Assembly: GCA_951213105.1 (NCBI GenBank) | Contig: OX578134.1 | Coordinates: 144,195,880-144,259,879, forward strand | Source: Amaurobius ferox | Taxonomy: Eukaryota; Arthropoda; Arachnida; Araneae; Amaurobiidae | DNA: 64,000 bases | Reading direction: 5' to 3' | In this document: piece by piece, positions 1-10,634 of the stretch | Layout: every line of letters begins with the position of its first letter | Position numbering within the stretch: position 1 is the first letter of the stretch | The notes under the pieces: model-generated | Database searches by the model: none | What the model saw: only the letters and a program-made list of their open reading frames with translations | Told to the model about the DNA's origin: nothing | Made by a program: the position numbers and the translations under genes

Positions 1-1276
1 ATTTTTCAAATAAATTTTCCAAAAAATCACATAAAATAAAAGAAAAAAAATAACTAATGTGAAATATATTCAATTATCATATGTAATACCATGCGATAAA
101 TTTGGTGACATCATTTTGGTGTATCTATCTCGTTCCATTCATGGAGAAAGATACTTTGGGTAATACTTTTGTTTTTGGATGCCAATAGTCATTTAACTGC
201 TATAATAACTTATTTTTCAGTCAATAACGCTTGGCGAGATTTTGGCGACGAATTTAGAGAAATTTCCCCAACATGGCTGTTAATTTGACAACTTGAATGC
301 TGTCACGATAACGAAAATGTCTCTAAATTAATAAAAATAACTGTAATCAAAGAAATTGGCTAATAATCGACGAAAATTCAATATCTTGGAAATAATATAA
401 GATTCTACTATAAGAATAACCTATTTTTTGTTGTCCGTAACGTTTGGCAAAATGTTGGTGACGAATTCGTCGGAATATCTTCAAAACTTGGTGAGTTTTT
501 AAATATTGCCAAATTGACGAATATGTCACCTAATTGATAAAAATTCGTCAAATTGAAGAAACTGATACTAAATGTTTGAAATGGAGACTAATTGATGAAA
601 GTTCAATATCTTGGAAAGAACATAAGAATAGACTATAATAATAACCCATTTCTCCATCCGTCTGTCCATAACACATGACGAGGAATTTAGCAGGACGTCG
701 TCAACTGGACGACGTTTTTAAATGTCGCCTCAGTTACAAAATTGTCGCCAAATTAATAAAAATGATGCCAAATAAGAAGTAATTTTTCGTAAATTCTGAT
801 TTCCGTCATATGACGGGTACACTTTCCAGTATATACGAATTGCTCTTCTTTCCGTTTGTCTGTAACAGTTGCTGATGCATTTGGCGAACTTGACGAATTG
901 ACGAATTTTCTAGCAAAGCATCGCCAACTTGGCGATATTTCACCCCAGATTAACGAAAATATCGTCAAAATTGCGAAAATGAAGCTACATAATTTAAACT
1001 AACTTCTTATTGATCAATTAATTATTAAAATATTTTAATATATGGACTATATCGCTTATTGAAGATGCTATTGATATTGATAATTGTTTATTTAGACTTG
1101 CGCGAAATTTTGATTAATTGGATACTTTGAAATAGCTTTACGTGTTGTCATCCAAAAAATCGCCAATTCAAAGTTAAAACAAAATACCGTGAATATTATA
1201 TATTATATATTGACTGTAAAAGGAGTAAATTCGTTGCATTATATACGAATAGTCATATGCTGCCCACATCAGATTT
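1..1276 (+). repeat. Dispersed repeat family B, copy 1 (cut by window start)
   Basis: Family B copies end in a conserved segment containing GTGCTGCCCACATCAGA; here it lies near 1258-1276. The interior holds about four degenerate tandem units of roughly 200 bp (near 200, 420, 640 and 840). Each combines a stretch like GGCGACGAATTTAGAGAAAT with a following AT-rich part containing CAATATCTTGGAAA. The copies at 32105 and 48803 carry a single such unit, so this copy is expanded. The family's other end (TG-rich, with a palindrome) lies outside the window. No coding potential seen. Class unknown; possibly a non-autonomous Helitron-like element. Confidence 0.65.
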
Positions 1277-3071
1277 TTTGATAATATTTTGTGTTTTACT
1301 GATAATCCTTGATACTGTCTATGCATTATGATTTTAATAGTTTTATGATTTAAATTTTAGGTAAAAATATATCACGTATATTCAGATTTCTAAAATGAAT
1401 AAATATAACAAATTATGGACTCTGAATATAGAATTTCAAAGGTAGAAACATATAAATGTGAAAATGGTATGTAGGTTAAGAAATGTCATGCTTATCACTC
1501 GATGCTGTGCATTATGTTGTGATTTGAATGTGTATTTTATTCTGTAGATGTAGGTTCGATGCTGAAATTAGCATAATAAGATGTGATATGTGATAGCATA
1601 ATTCAAATTTCATCACTACAGATAACTAATCGTTCGTGTAGAATGAGTAACTTGTCACGACAGATAGTTTAAGGGAACATGTAACAAGTTTCAGCTGCAA
1701 TATTTAGTAGTACAACTAATTTAACGAAATCAACTTAATATAATTATTTTATTACAATTCAGTTGTGCAATTGATTTAATTGCACAACTTCAGTGTGTTA
1801 CATCAACCCAGCATATTAGTCCAAGGAATAATGCCAACATAAAATGTTTTTATTTTTAACATGAGAAGCATAACTACTAACATATTATTACTAGATATAT
1901 AACTGCTAGTTTAGGTGTGATTAAATACATAATAAATGCAAAATATTTTGGGATTCAAATAGTAAGAAGTGATTAGCAACCCGAAATTCAATTGATGATC
2001 TACAACATAATTACAGCCATGTTTTGCATCTTCACATTCCAGAAATGGAAAAAACAGTAAGTATGTCATGCAAAATGTCTGAAAAATTAGAACACCCTGC
2101 CTATTTGTATAGTAGGTACTACAAAATAGTGTGAAACTATATGTTTTATCTCTGTTACGTACACGTCCGATATGCTAGTTGCTATCAAGGTATAATTTAT
2201 AAGTTACATCGGAAAATTTAAACGTATTTAATGTTCCAGAATTTTCATGTATAGAATTTGCACATTGAGTATTGCATCCAATACAACAAAAGAACATGTT
2301 TGTGAGAAACGTGGTTTATACAGTTTTTTTTTAAAGGGATAGCAAATAATAATTATAATAAATATAAAACTGTAGCAAAAGATGTATCTTTATTTTTCAA
2401 AGTAAAGTATTTCAATGAATGTATATATTAATCATTTTATTTACAGTTTGTTAATCGACAGTTCGTTTGCTTTTTTAATCGCATTCCAGAAAAGCTGAGA
2501 AACCCACAGCTAAGAATTTCGGTACAGTGGTGCTTTAGGTCAAGACCCAAAATAAGTGTGCTTTTTGTCATTGTTTTCAATTCGAATTACATATTTTATT
2601 AAACAATGTTGGTTAATTTTAATTCGAAATCGGTCCTTGTGACTAAATATAATATCACAGAGTTTCCATCTTCAAAAATACTTAATATGTCATATATTTC
2701 AAATGATATCTTCTCCCAATGATTTTTGAACGGAATTCACACTTGGGATAGCCGACTTTTCGTGAATTTTTGAAAACAGTATGATTTTCGAGATTTAAAG
2801 ACGTAATTGATTTTCAAATTCCGGCATAGAATAATTCCCTGACAATCTGATCTTTATAATTTAACATGAATTAAATTGGATATTACACACTACTCTGAAA
2901 ACAAAGACTTTGTTTCTGGCATCATCCGTCCATTATTTAGGACATATAAAGTATTCAATTATATTTTTTAACAAAACTAAGACATGACGTCAGAAATATT
3001 CTCTTTTGATTGGCGTTCGAAACTGAGGAAATGTTGCAGGTTGGAGCGTATTTTTTAAAATAATTCTGTAA
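1277..3071. other. Anonymous AT-rich DNA with one repeat fragment
   Basis: No gene seen. About 1380-1700 resembles 62860-63140: both contain CAAAGGTAGAAA and, further on, GATGCTGAAAT followed by TGCATAATAAGATGTG or close variants. This marks an old dispersed repeat of about 300 bp. The rest is low-complexity AT-rich sequence. Confidence 0.45.
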
Positions 3072-3398
3072 TTAACGATAATAATTAATTTTTATTTTTC
3101 TGAGCTTAATATTTGTATCATAGATTTCTTTAAGGATTTTATAGCCACTTTGCTATGCCTTTCTGGCATATCGTTTATCGCTGTTGCATGTAACAGGTAC
3201 ATCTGGAACGTAATGGCGCAGGTGGACGAGAGCTACTACACTACGATCAAATTAGTACATCTTTTGAAAAGCTCCATGGTAGTACATAGCTGTGATGATT
3301 TAAATTATTATATCAAATTAAGTGGTCGTGAATTTAAACTAGTACATGCTACCATGGCTACAAAACCCACCATTACTCCTTTGCACCATAATCATTAA
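3072..3398 (+). other. Short open frame of unknown status, possible orphan exon
   Basis: The frame is open for 108 codons before TAA, and about 3170-3370 is less AT-rich than its surroundings. The translation has a hydrophobic stretch ending in AVACNRY (about residues 30-45), which loosely recalls the end of transmembrane helix 3 of class A G-protein-coupled receptors, where (D/E/N)RY is typical. A possible splice acceptor (…ATCATAG at 3117-3123) precedes it, and a possible donor (AACAG|GTACAT near 3195) falls inside the Arg codon. No other receptor helix is seen nearby and the downstream translation looks non-transmembrane. It may equally be a chance frame or an isolated exon of a gene with giant introns. 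Confidence 0.15.
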
Positions 3399-4478
3399 AC
3401 AAAAAACACTAGTCATTAAAATCCACATATTTAACTTTCAAAACAAATTAGCATTTATTCACACTTCTATTATTATTATAATTAAAATTACATAAATTTA
3501 TTATAAAATCGCTTAAGGAGGAGAAATCACCAGAGTGAGTCGAGGACGTTTCACTCATATTCCAACGAGCAAACACTGACCTAATATACATGAAGATCCG
3601 CATATACGTTTGTATTTTGGCATCATGTTGAAGGTCTATTAATCTGCATGGATGTCACCAACGTTCTGAAAATGGTGCCTACTGGTCTCACAATAGCCGT
3701 TATTTATTATTTTACAGACGCTACTTACTATTTTATAGAATCAAACAAAATTAATTCCTTTCCCACAATGGTAAAAACTATTGCGATATTTAGGATTTTC
3801 AATCAATAAAACTTAAAATAAAATACTCAAACAATGTCTGTAAATAAATAATCTTGTTGCAAGTATATTTATTTAAGTTGTGAAATGAAACTGCAGTTTG
3901 GCGCATTGTTGAGTATTTTTATTTATTTATTTTTTTTTTTGTAAGTGGAAGTATTGTTAAAATGCTGTTTGGTTTTCTTCATTTCGCTGTTAGTTCTGGT
4001 CTAAATGCATTTGAAATACCGGATAATTTCAGATACACTCTTTAATTTAAAATAAAGTTAAATTGTATACTCTACCTTTAGAAAATACTTTGCAGAATTA
4101 AACAAAATTAATTCTCATACCTCAATGCCAATAACTACTGCAGTATTTAGGATTTTCAATCGTGAAGCAGATTACCCGAAGATGCTATGTCTGTTCATAT
4201 ATTATAATCTTGTTGTAAGTACTATATTGATTTAAGCTGCGGAAGGAAATGGTTAGGTTTGTGGCGCATTGTTGACGATAACCATATATCACTTTGTTAA
4301 GGCACTGATATATCGTACTATTCCAATAAATATATTGCGTAATCATTGTGTATCATAACTCCATTTGGGCATTGGATGGAATATAAATGGGTCTTGATAT
4401 TTTAATGATATTCTTGTGTTCGCAAAATGTTTGTCGCAAACTTTCACTTTTTACTAAAAACACAGGGTGTCCAAAATA
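3399..4478. repeat. AT-rich DNA with a degenerate tandem duplication
   Basis: No gene. About 3738-3916 and 4092-4275 are diverged direct copies about 355 bp apart. Both contain AAACAAAATTAATTC, then TATTTAGGATTTTCAATC, then TAATCTTGTTG and GGCGCATTGTTGA. At 4463-4476 there is a CAGGGTGTCCAAAA motif directly abutting the next transposon, like the tip of another inverted-repeat element. Confidence 0.5.
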
Positions 4479-4768
4479 CAGGGTGCCCTCTTATATCCGT
4501 TACATCCCCCTTAACTTCTAAACGATGACAGCTTAGGCCATAAGCTTGGTGTCTAGGTATAGTAAAAAGGCTATGCGGTACTCGATACGACAATTTACAA
4601 CGCCATCTATCTGCAAATTTTGGATCTAGCGGTCCTATATCATAAACGGTAAAATATACATGAAAAATATCAATTAGAAAGTTGTAGAGCACTCTCGATT
4701 TAGTACGAAAAGATACCTTGCGCACATTAATACACAAAACAGAATGCAAAAAAATGAACATTTGTTTG
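4479..4768 (+). repeat. Left terminal inverted repeat (~290 bp)
   Basis: Aligns along its whole length with the reverse complement of 6278-6565, with scattered mismatches and small indels. It begins CAGGGTGCCCTCTTATATCC and its inner end reads TGAACATTTGTTTG. Inverted repeats near 290 bp are long for the Tc1/mariner group. Confidence 0.9.
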
Positions 4769-4817
4769 ATTGTGAAGAGAAGCGAGAAAAGACCACCTTG
4801 CGGACTAAATACGAGCC

Positions 4818-4888
4818 TGTGTTGTAGCGCAGGGGAAGCGCACGTGATTCGCATTCATGAGGACCATGGTTCTATCCCCCCAGCCTGC
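4818..4888 (+). other. tRNA-like sequence inside the transposon
   Basis: A 71-nt stretch folds partly like a tRNA. It has a perfect D-stem GCGC/GCGC around AGGGGAA (4827-4841), a 5-bp anticodon stem CGTGA/TCATG with loop TTCGCAT (4843-4859), an A-box-like TAGCGCAGGGG and a B-box-like GGTTCTATCCC. The acceptor arms do not pair and the T-stem is poor. It is more likely a SINE head or a tRNA pseudogene than a functional tRNA. It could drive pol III transcription across the transposon's 5' region, but that is inference. Confidence 0.4.
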
Positions 4889-5104
4889 GTGTTTTACTGA
4901 ATGTCTCTACAAACCATGAACATTTTCTGCTGATCTTGCAAAATCGTCTCTCCAAACACACAGCTCAACTCAACCATGTCTGGTATAAAAATCACATTGA
5001 TCTCATGTATTATGCAAATGAGGATGGAAAGTCATATCTGCTCACCAGAGACTACTACTATAAAAAGGATGTTTCTGCTGGGTTGTACGCTAAAGCGGAG
5101 AGTT

Positions 5105-6205
5105 ATGGCAAAATTTGGCAGTAACGAGTATTGCGAGATGTTGTTAATTTACGGTGAATGTGGGCGTAAGGCAAAATCAGCTGCAAGGCTGTATCGTGAA
5201 CGTTTCCCTCAAGATCTACATCCTACACGGCAGACCATCTTAAATGTTTTAAATAGTTTAAGGGAGACGTGCTGCTTGATCAGCCGACCTCGAATTCGTA
5301 CACCTCGTAATGTAGGACGGAAAGTGCAACCTGGAGATGTGCTAGCATACGTTCTCGCCCATCCTCAGAGCAGCACAAGAATGATCAGTGAAAATTGGGG
5401 CCTCTCAAAAAGCCGCGTCTGGAAAATCCTGAAGGAATCAGGTGCTCATCCATACCGATCCACATCTGTGCAGGGATTGCTGCAAAGAGATACTGAGAGA
5501 CGTTACACGTGGTGCAACTTTATGTTGAATAACTTAGAGGTCCACCCAATATTCCTGGCAGACATAATATGGACGGATGAGGCATATTTTTCAAGGAACG
5601 GAATGTTTAATAGACCGAACGTTCATACCTGGTCGCAGGAAAATCCGAGATATGCCGTCGAAGTTTGACATCAACAACGCTGGCCGATTAATTGTTGGTG
5701 CGGGATTTTTAATGACAGGCTCATTTTACCAGTATTTTACGGTTATTGACCAGTATTTTACGAGGGCATGTTAACGGGACAACGGTACTTGCAGCTTCTG
5801 CAGGATGTAATGACCGACTTTGTTGAGAATCTACCGTTGCACCAACTCCTAAATGTATGGTTCCAACAAGACGGCGCACCTCCGCATAAGATTTCAAAAG
5901 TTCAGCAGTACCTAATAGAGACATTCCAGAATCAAGTCATCGAGTATGGTGGTTCCGTCGAGTGGCCCCCGCGCTCACCTGACTTGACCCCTTTGGACTT
6001 CTTCTTATGGGGACACATAAAAGGGCAGGTATATGCGACCCCTCCGTCAACATTGCAGTATATTCGACGACGCATTACTGATGCTTGTCCGTCCGTAACA
6101 TCTGCCATGTTGCACAATGTGCAGCGAGAAATCCAATTCAGAGTGCAAATGTGTATAGTGGCTAACGACGAGCATTTTCAGCAATATACTATTGTAAATA
6201 TATGA
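5105..6205 (+). pseudogene. IS630/Tc1-mariner superfamily transposase, broken
   Basis: This would be a DDE/D transposase acting in the nucleus on the element's inverted repeats. The likely start is the ATG at 5105 (MAKFGSNEY), because the family homology begins there; the frame is open upstream to 4976. The N-terminal ~120 residues look like a helix-turn-helix region (YGECGRKAKSAARLYRERFP), of the kind often annotated as DUF4817 in arthropods. Catalytic motifs are visible: WTDEAYF (first Asp), FQQDGAPPH (second Asp) and PPRSPDLTPLDFFLWG (third acidic residue). There are 41 residues between the second Asp and the Asp of LDFFLWG. Two in-frame TGA stops interrupt it: 5666-5668, probably CpG decay of an Arg codon, and 5747-5749, inside a 21-bp tandem duplication (units from 5728 and 5749). 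The frame is otherwise kept, so decay is modest. Terminates at 6205. Confidence 0.88.
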
Positions 6206-6277
6206 TGCTGAAAACAGAGAAGTGTCTCAGTTTCTTTGTTCCACTCTTTATGACATGAAAATTTTCGAAATCGTGAC

Positions 6278-6565
6278 CAAACAAATGTTCATTTTCTGCA
6301 TTCTGATTTGAGTATTAATATGCGCAAGGTATCTTTTCGTACTAAATCGAGAGTGCTCTACAACTTTCAAATTAACTTTTTTCACGTATCTTTCACCGTT
6401 TACTAAATAGGACCTCTAATTCCAAAATTTACCGATAGATGGCGCTGTAATTTTCTCATCAAGTAGCGCATAGGATTTTTACTATACCTAGACACCAACT
6501 TTATGGCCTAAGCTGTCACCGTTTAGAAGTTAAGGGGGGTGTAACGGATATAAGTGGGCACCCTG
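6278..6565 (-). repeat. Right terminal inverted repeat (~288 bp)
   Basis: Reverse complement of the left repeat at 4479-4768, ending in GGCACCCTG and followed by the TA target copy at 6566-6567. Confidence 0.9.
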
Positions 6566-6567
6566 TA

Positions 6568-8063
6568 TAAAGAAACTACTAAAGGTATTCAATATAATGA
6601 AGTAATATCTTAGAAAATACATATAGATATTTCTGTTTTACATCATGATAAAGGGAATATGTCAGTCTTTTCTTTCATTATAATAATTTTAATGGATTTC
6701 AAGCTCGGCACTCTCAGTTACACGATATATGTCCAGACGGTAGATGGAGTCATTCCACGTTACTTGAAGCATATTTGGACCATCGTCAGTTATGCGGATT
6801 CTTTGGTACTGCAAGCAGTTCTACTTGATCTGGTAAATAATGTTTTATGCATAACTCCACAGGAAAAAAATCAAGTGGTGTTGAAATATCACTGAGCTTA
6901 TATACGTTCTCTAGCTGGCCCCTCTGTAAGAGCGTTGAAAGCGCAAACCGCCCGACTCACCCGAAAACTCTGTAAGAGCATGCACGTTTTTGACATATGC
7001 ACATGAGCAGCGCATGACAAAATTTTGAAAAAATTCTCTCTGCGCTGGCGCAAATCAGAAGTTTATATATTATAACATAAGAGAAGGCACTTGATCACTC
7101 ATTATAGCTATGGCAGCTTTCCTCCTCTCTTCAGCCATTGGTGTATTTATTCCACAGCAGACTCTGAACTAACTAAAATGAATGATTTTGCAATTCCTGT
7201 TTGTGATGAAAAGAAGGATCTTGAGGAAGGTTTCTTTGATACCTGTTGACCCCGAAAATGTAGCGTATGCTGTATGCAGACGAATTTTTTTGCATTAGCT
7301 ACATAAATAAATTTGAAGATTTATCTAAATGTTTGTTTGTTTGTCACTTCATTACGAGAGAACGACTGCACCAAATTTTATGAAATTTTAAGTGTGGCCT
7401 TGTAATAGCTATTCTTAAAATTTCGCCCATGGTTTGAGAATCTAGGCCCAGGGGTTGTCGAAATATTAATAAAAACGGATCTTACTTAAAAGTAGCAATA
7501 TGCAGAAAATGTATTTGAAGAAAATCATATCATTGTGCTCAGAAACACAATTAAATCAAATGTGTTCATGCGGCAGACGATTGTTATTATTTTCTCCAAT
7601 TTTAAATAATAACGAAATGAATATAAAAATAAATTTTTTAAATGAACTGTATGGCATTTCTGACTGAAGTACATCATTTATGGCCATTGGGTTTCAAAAT
7701 TGAAATAATCATAGGTATTTTCAATTTCTTACATCAGCTGTTTTAATTTAGCAAATACTTTTTAAACTCATATATTCTGTTTATCTAATTATTGAAACAG
7801 AATAAAAATGGTACATGTATACCTTTTACTACCATCTTAGCACTTTCATTTTGGCATATATTGATAAAATATAATATTTTTTTTTGTAAATTTGCTTACA
7901 AATAGGACCAGGATCTTTTGTCCTTCAGATCTGCCTGTTGTTGAGACCGTCCGACCTACCAGAAAGTTGTAAGGTAACTGTTTGGATGGACGGGAAGACG
8001 GATCTGTCTGTAAAGATAACTTTGTACAGCGAGAACAGAGCTTATTACACTTCTTTTAAAAGA
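6568..8063. other. No gene; promoter-like island and a family E fragment
   Basis: About 6895-7240 has higher GC, a direct repeat of CTCTGTAAGAGC (6923 and 6970 areas), an AT-rich TATA-like stretch (TATATATTATAAC near 7063) and two very short frames after it. It might be a promoter or LTR remnant but nothing confirms this. About 7320-7500 is an inverted partner of 47770-47910 (family E; both strands show CTAGG[C/A]CCAGGG followed by TATTAATAAAAAC). The rest is anonymous. Confidence 0.35.
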
Positions 8064-8521
8064 ATGAAATAAAATATTTTAATATAATGTTTTGAATAAC
8101 AATATAATTTAAAGTACTGCAGAAATTTGCACACACTTTAAATCGAGCAATGTCAGACATAACTGCTATTATCTATAAACTTTGCAAATTGTGCTTCTGT
8201 CTCTTTGCATATTATCTCAGCACGAGATGACTCACAGATTTCTTATTTTTTTTTTTTAGAAATATTATAGAATTTCAAAAATAACGATTTTTTTAGGAGA
8301 ATCAAATGAAATACTTTAATATAATGTTTTGAATAACAATGTAATTTAAAGTACTGCAGGAATTTGCACACATTTACATCACGAGCAACGTCAGATATAA
8401 CAGCTAATATCTATAAACTTTGTAAATTGTGCTTCTATCTCTTTGTTTATTATCTCAGCACGAGAGAACTCACAGATTTCCTATTTTTTAGAAATGTTAT
8501 AGAATTTCAAATATGACGATT
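8064..8521 (+). repeat. Two-copy tandem duplication (~235 bp units)
   Basis: Units at about 8064-8291 and 8304-8521 share long blocks, for example TTTAATATAATGTTTTGAAT, TAATTTAAAGTACTGCAG, TGTGCTTCT and TATCTCAGCACGAGA. They are diverged by roughly a tenth, so the duplication is not recent. No coding frame. Confidence 0.8.
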
Positions 8522-9174
8522 CCAAAATATAAACGTTTACTTAAATTGTGAACGCTAAGTTTATGTACTTTACATGTTTCGTACGAAGAACGGATTTACT
8601 GCTAATCGGTATATGCATTAAGTTCGGTATGCTATTTAAAGGAATAAACCAAGTTTATATATTCAAGAGCTATAAGCGGTTTAGAATACTTGATTATTTT
8701 CATACAGAAAACACAATTTTGATCGTATAAAATTAATTAAAATTTAAAATAATTGTAAATTATTTTTAAAGGGAACTTTTAATTGAGAGGGGGGAGAATA
8801 CACCTAAAAATGTTTCATTAAATGCTATAAATCCATTTACACAATTCAAAACCCTCTTGTTACTACTTAATTTAAAGTAATAAATGAAAAACACCAAAAT
8901 TATGCCAGAATAATGCTTTCTTAAATACTCCGAAATTAAACTGACGCTCTCATTTTTTGTCTTATGTTACAGAAATTCCGTCTGAGATGATTAAACGCAG
9001 AAGAAATTAAAATGATTGATTACGTATCTCAGTAATGGGATGTAAAACATTTTTGTTGAACTATTAAATGCATCTTAGGGGTGGCTATTACGTTACGAAT
9101 ACATTTATTTTTTCCTACTGTCAAAAATATACTGAATGATTTTTATAAAACATTCTTTCTTGGAATTAAAAAAA
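8522..9174. other. Anonymous AT-rich DNA
   Basis: Nothing recognisable. There is a 60-codon frame at 8548-8730 with no similarity that I recognise, probably chance. Confidence 0.4.
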
Positions 9175-10010
9175 TGTTTTTGAAACATATTTCTTGAATA
9201 TTTGTCGAGTACGTCGATCTTGTGGTGGAAACATTAACTGAACATTTTGTAGAACGTGACAGACATTGCATTAGTTTATGCGGAGGAGGAGAATATTATT
9301 AGATTAGGACCAGAAATGTTTATATTGCCAAGAGAATTATCTTCATGGGGAACACGTTATGATACATTAGGCAAAGTGCTCAAACGGTACACGTACCTCT
9401 CGCATGCCACCTCAATTATGTGATTTGAATATTTTTGTTGTTAGTAGACTTGTTTATTGTTAGTTTTTGAAACATATTTTATGCATGTTTGTCGCATACG
9501 TCGATCTTGTGGTAGAAATGTTAACTGAAAATTGAATACAAAGTATCATGCATTGCATTGTTTTATTTGGAGGAGGATAATGTTATTAGCTTAGGATCAG
9601 AAATGCTTATATTGCCAAAAAATTATCTTCATGGGTAACATATTATGATACATTAGGCTAAGTGCTCAAACACAACATGAACCTCTAGCATACCATCTCA
9701 ATTTTGCGATATAAATATTGTTTGTTGTAAATTTTTTAAACATATTTCATGCATGTTTGTCGTTCACGTCGATCTTGTGGTGGAGATATTAACTGAAAAT
9801 CAAATATAACGTGACATGCATCGTATTACTTTATTTGGAGGAGGATAATATCATTAGATGAGGATCCGAAATATTTATATTCCCAACAATGTTATCTTTA
9901 TGGGGAACATACTAAGATACAGTAGACTAAATGTTCAAACACTATATGCGCCTCGTATGTCACCCCAATTATACTAGATATAAATAGTATTTGATGTTAG
10001 TAGAATATAT
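9175..10010 (+). repeat. Three-copy tandem array (~270-290 bp units)
   Basis: Units start near 9175, 9460 and 9730. Each contains TTTGTCG, ACGTCGATCTTGTGGT, TTAACTGAA, GGAGGAGGA.AAT, ATTATCTTCATGGG (with changes in unit 3) and CTCAAAC, in that order. Diverged copies, non-coding. Confidence 0.8.
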
Positions 10011-10634
10011 ACATTTTTGCATCATTCTGCGTAAAAAAATAAAAGTTGATTTGACTGCCAAATTTAGTGTTTGCTCCTTGAATATAAAGAATGCCTCAAA
10101 TAGAAACAAAGGTCTGCTATGTATTATTTGAATATAGGCAAAGCACAGTGAAACTTTTTACATATTTCTAACAATACTAATATTCTTTTAAAACGATTTA
10201 TACTCATAAACTGAATTGAGTTCTGCACTCATAGTTTAAATATATATCTGGAAAGCTAAAATACTACATGTGATACAGAATATAATACAAATAAAATGAC
10301 CGAAGTAGGTCATAAATTAACTCCTGGTTATATATATCGTGTGACAACTATGGTATGGGCTTTAATAGTGCAACAGTTTCATTTACAGGTTTCTTGTGTG
10401 GCTAAGTGAGCGAGACCTTGTCTAAACAGCATTCCATTTGTGGGATTTCGTATGTACAAACGCCGTAATCACTGGAGCAATGCTTAACATTAAGTCATGA
10501 GTTACCCAGGAAGGACCTGAATGACTTGCAAAATTTGGATGGAGTGAATATTTTACGCATTTTATGCCATCTCATTTAAAGCTTTATTGCCATATATTTT
10601 ACAACTTTAAAGATTGCGTTATTTAAAAATAAAT
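10011..10634. other. Anonymous AT-rich DNA
   Basis: No gene or clear repeat seen. A patch near 10392-10450 superficially resembles a tRNA A-box but lacks a B-box. Confidence 0.4.

Larger units (their letters stand above)
4479..6565 (+). mobile_element. Tc1/mariner-IS630-type DNA transposon, degenerate
   Basis: A 2087-bp element bounded by CAGGGTGCC…GGCACCCTG and flanked on both sides by TA (4477-4478 and 6566-6567), the target duplication expected of the IS630-Tc1-mariner superfamily. It has long terminal inverted repeats and one transposase frame in the same orientation. The transposase carries in-frame stops, so the copy is not autonomous. A tRNA-like sequence sits between the left inverted repeat and the transposase start. 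Boundaries are well supported by the inverted repeats and the TA pair; the exact family is less certain. Confidence 0.88.

Noticed and set aside
4444..4854. 136-codon minus frame across the left inverted repeat
   Set aside because: It lies almost wholly within the terminal inverted repeat of the transposon, runs antisense and lacks any domain.
10390..10450. tRNA-Leu/Ser-like start (TGGCTAAGTGAG)
   Set aside because: No B box or T-arm follows at the right distance.
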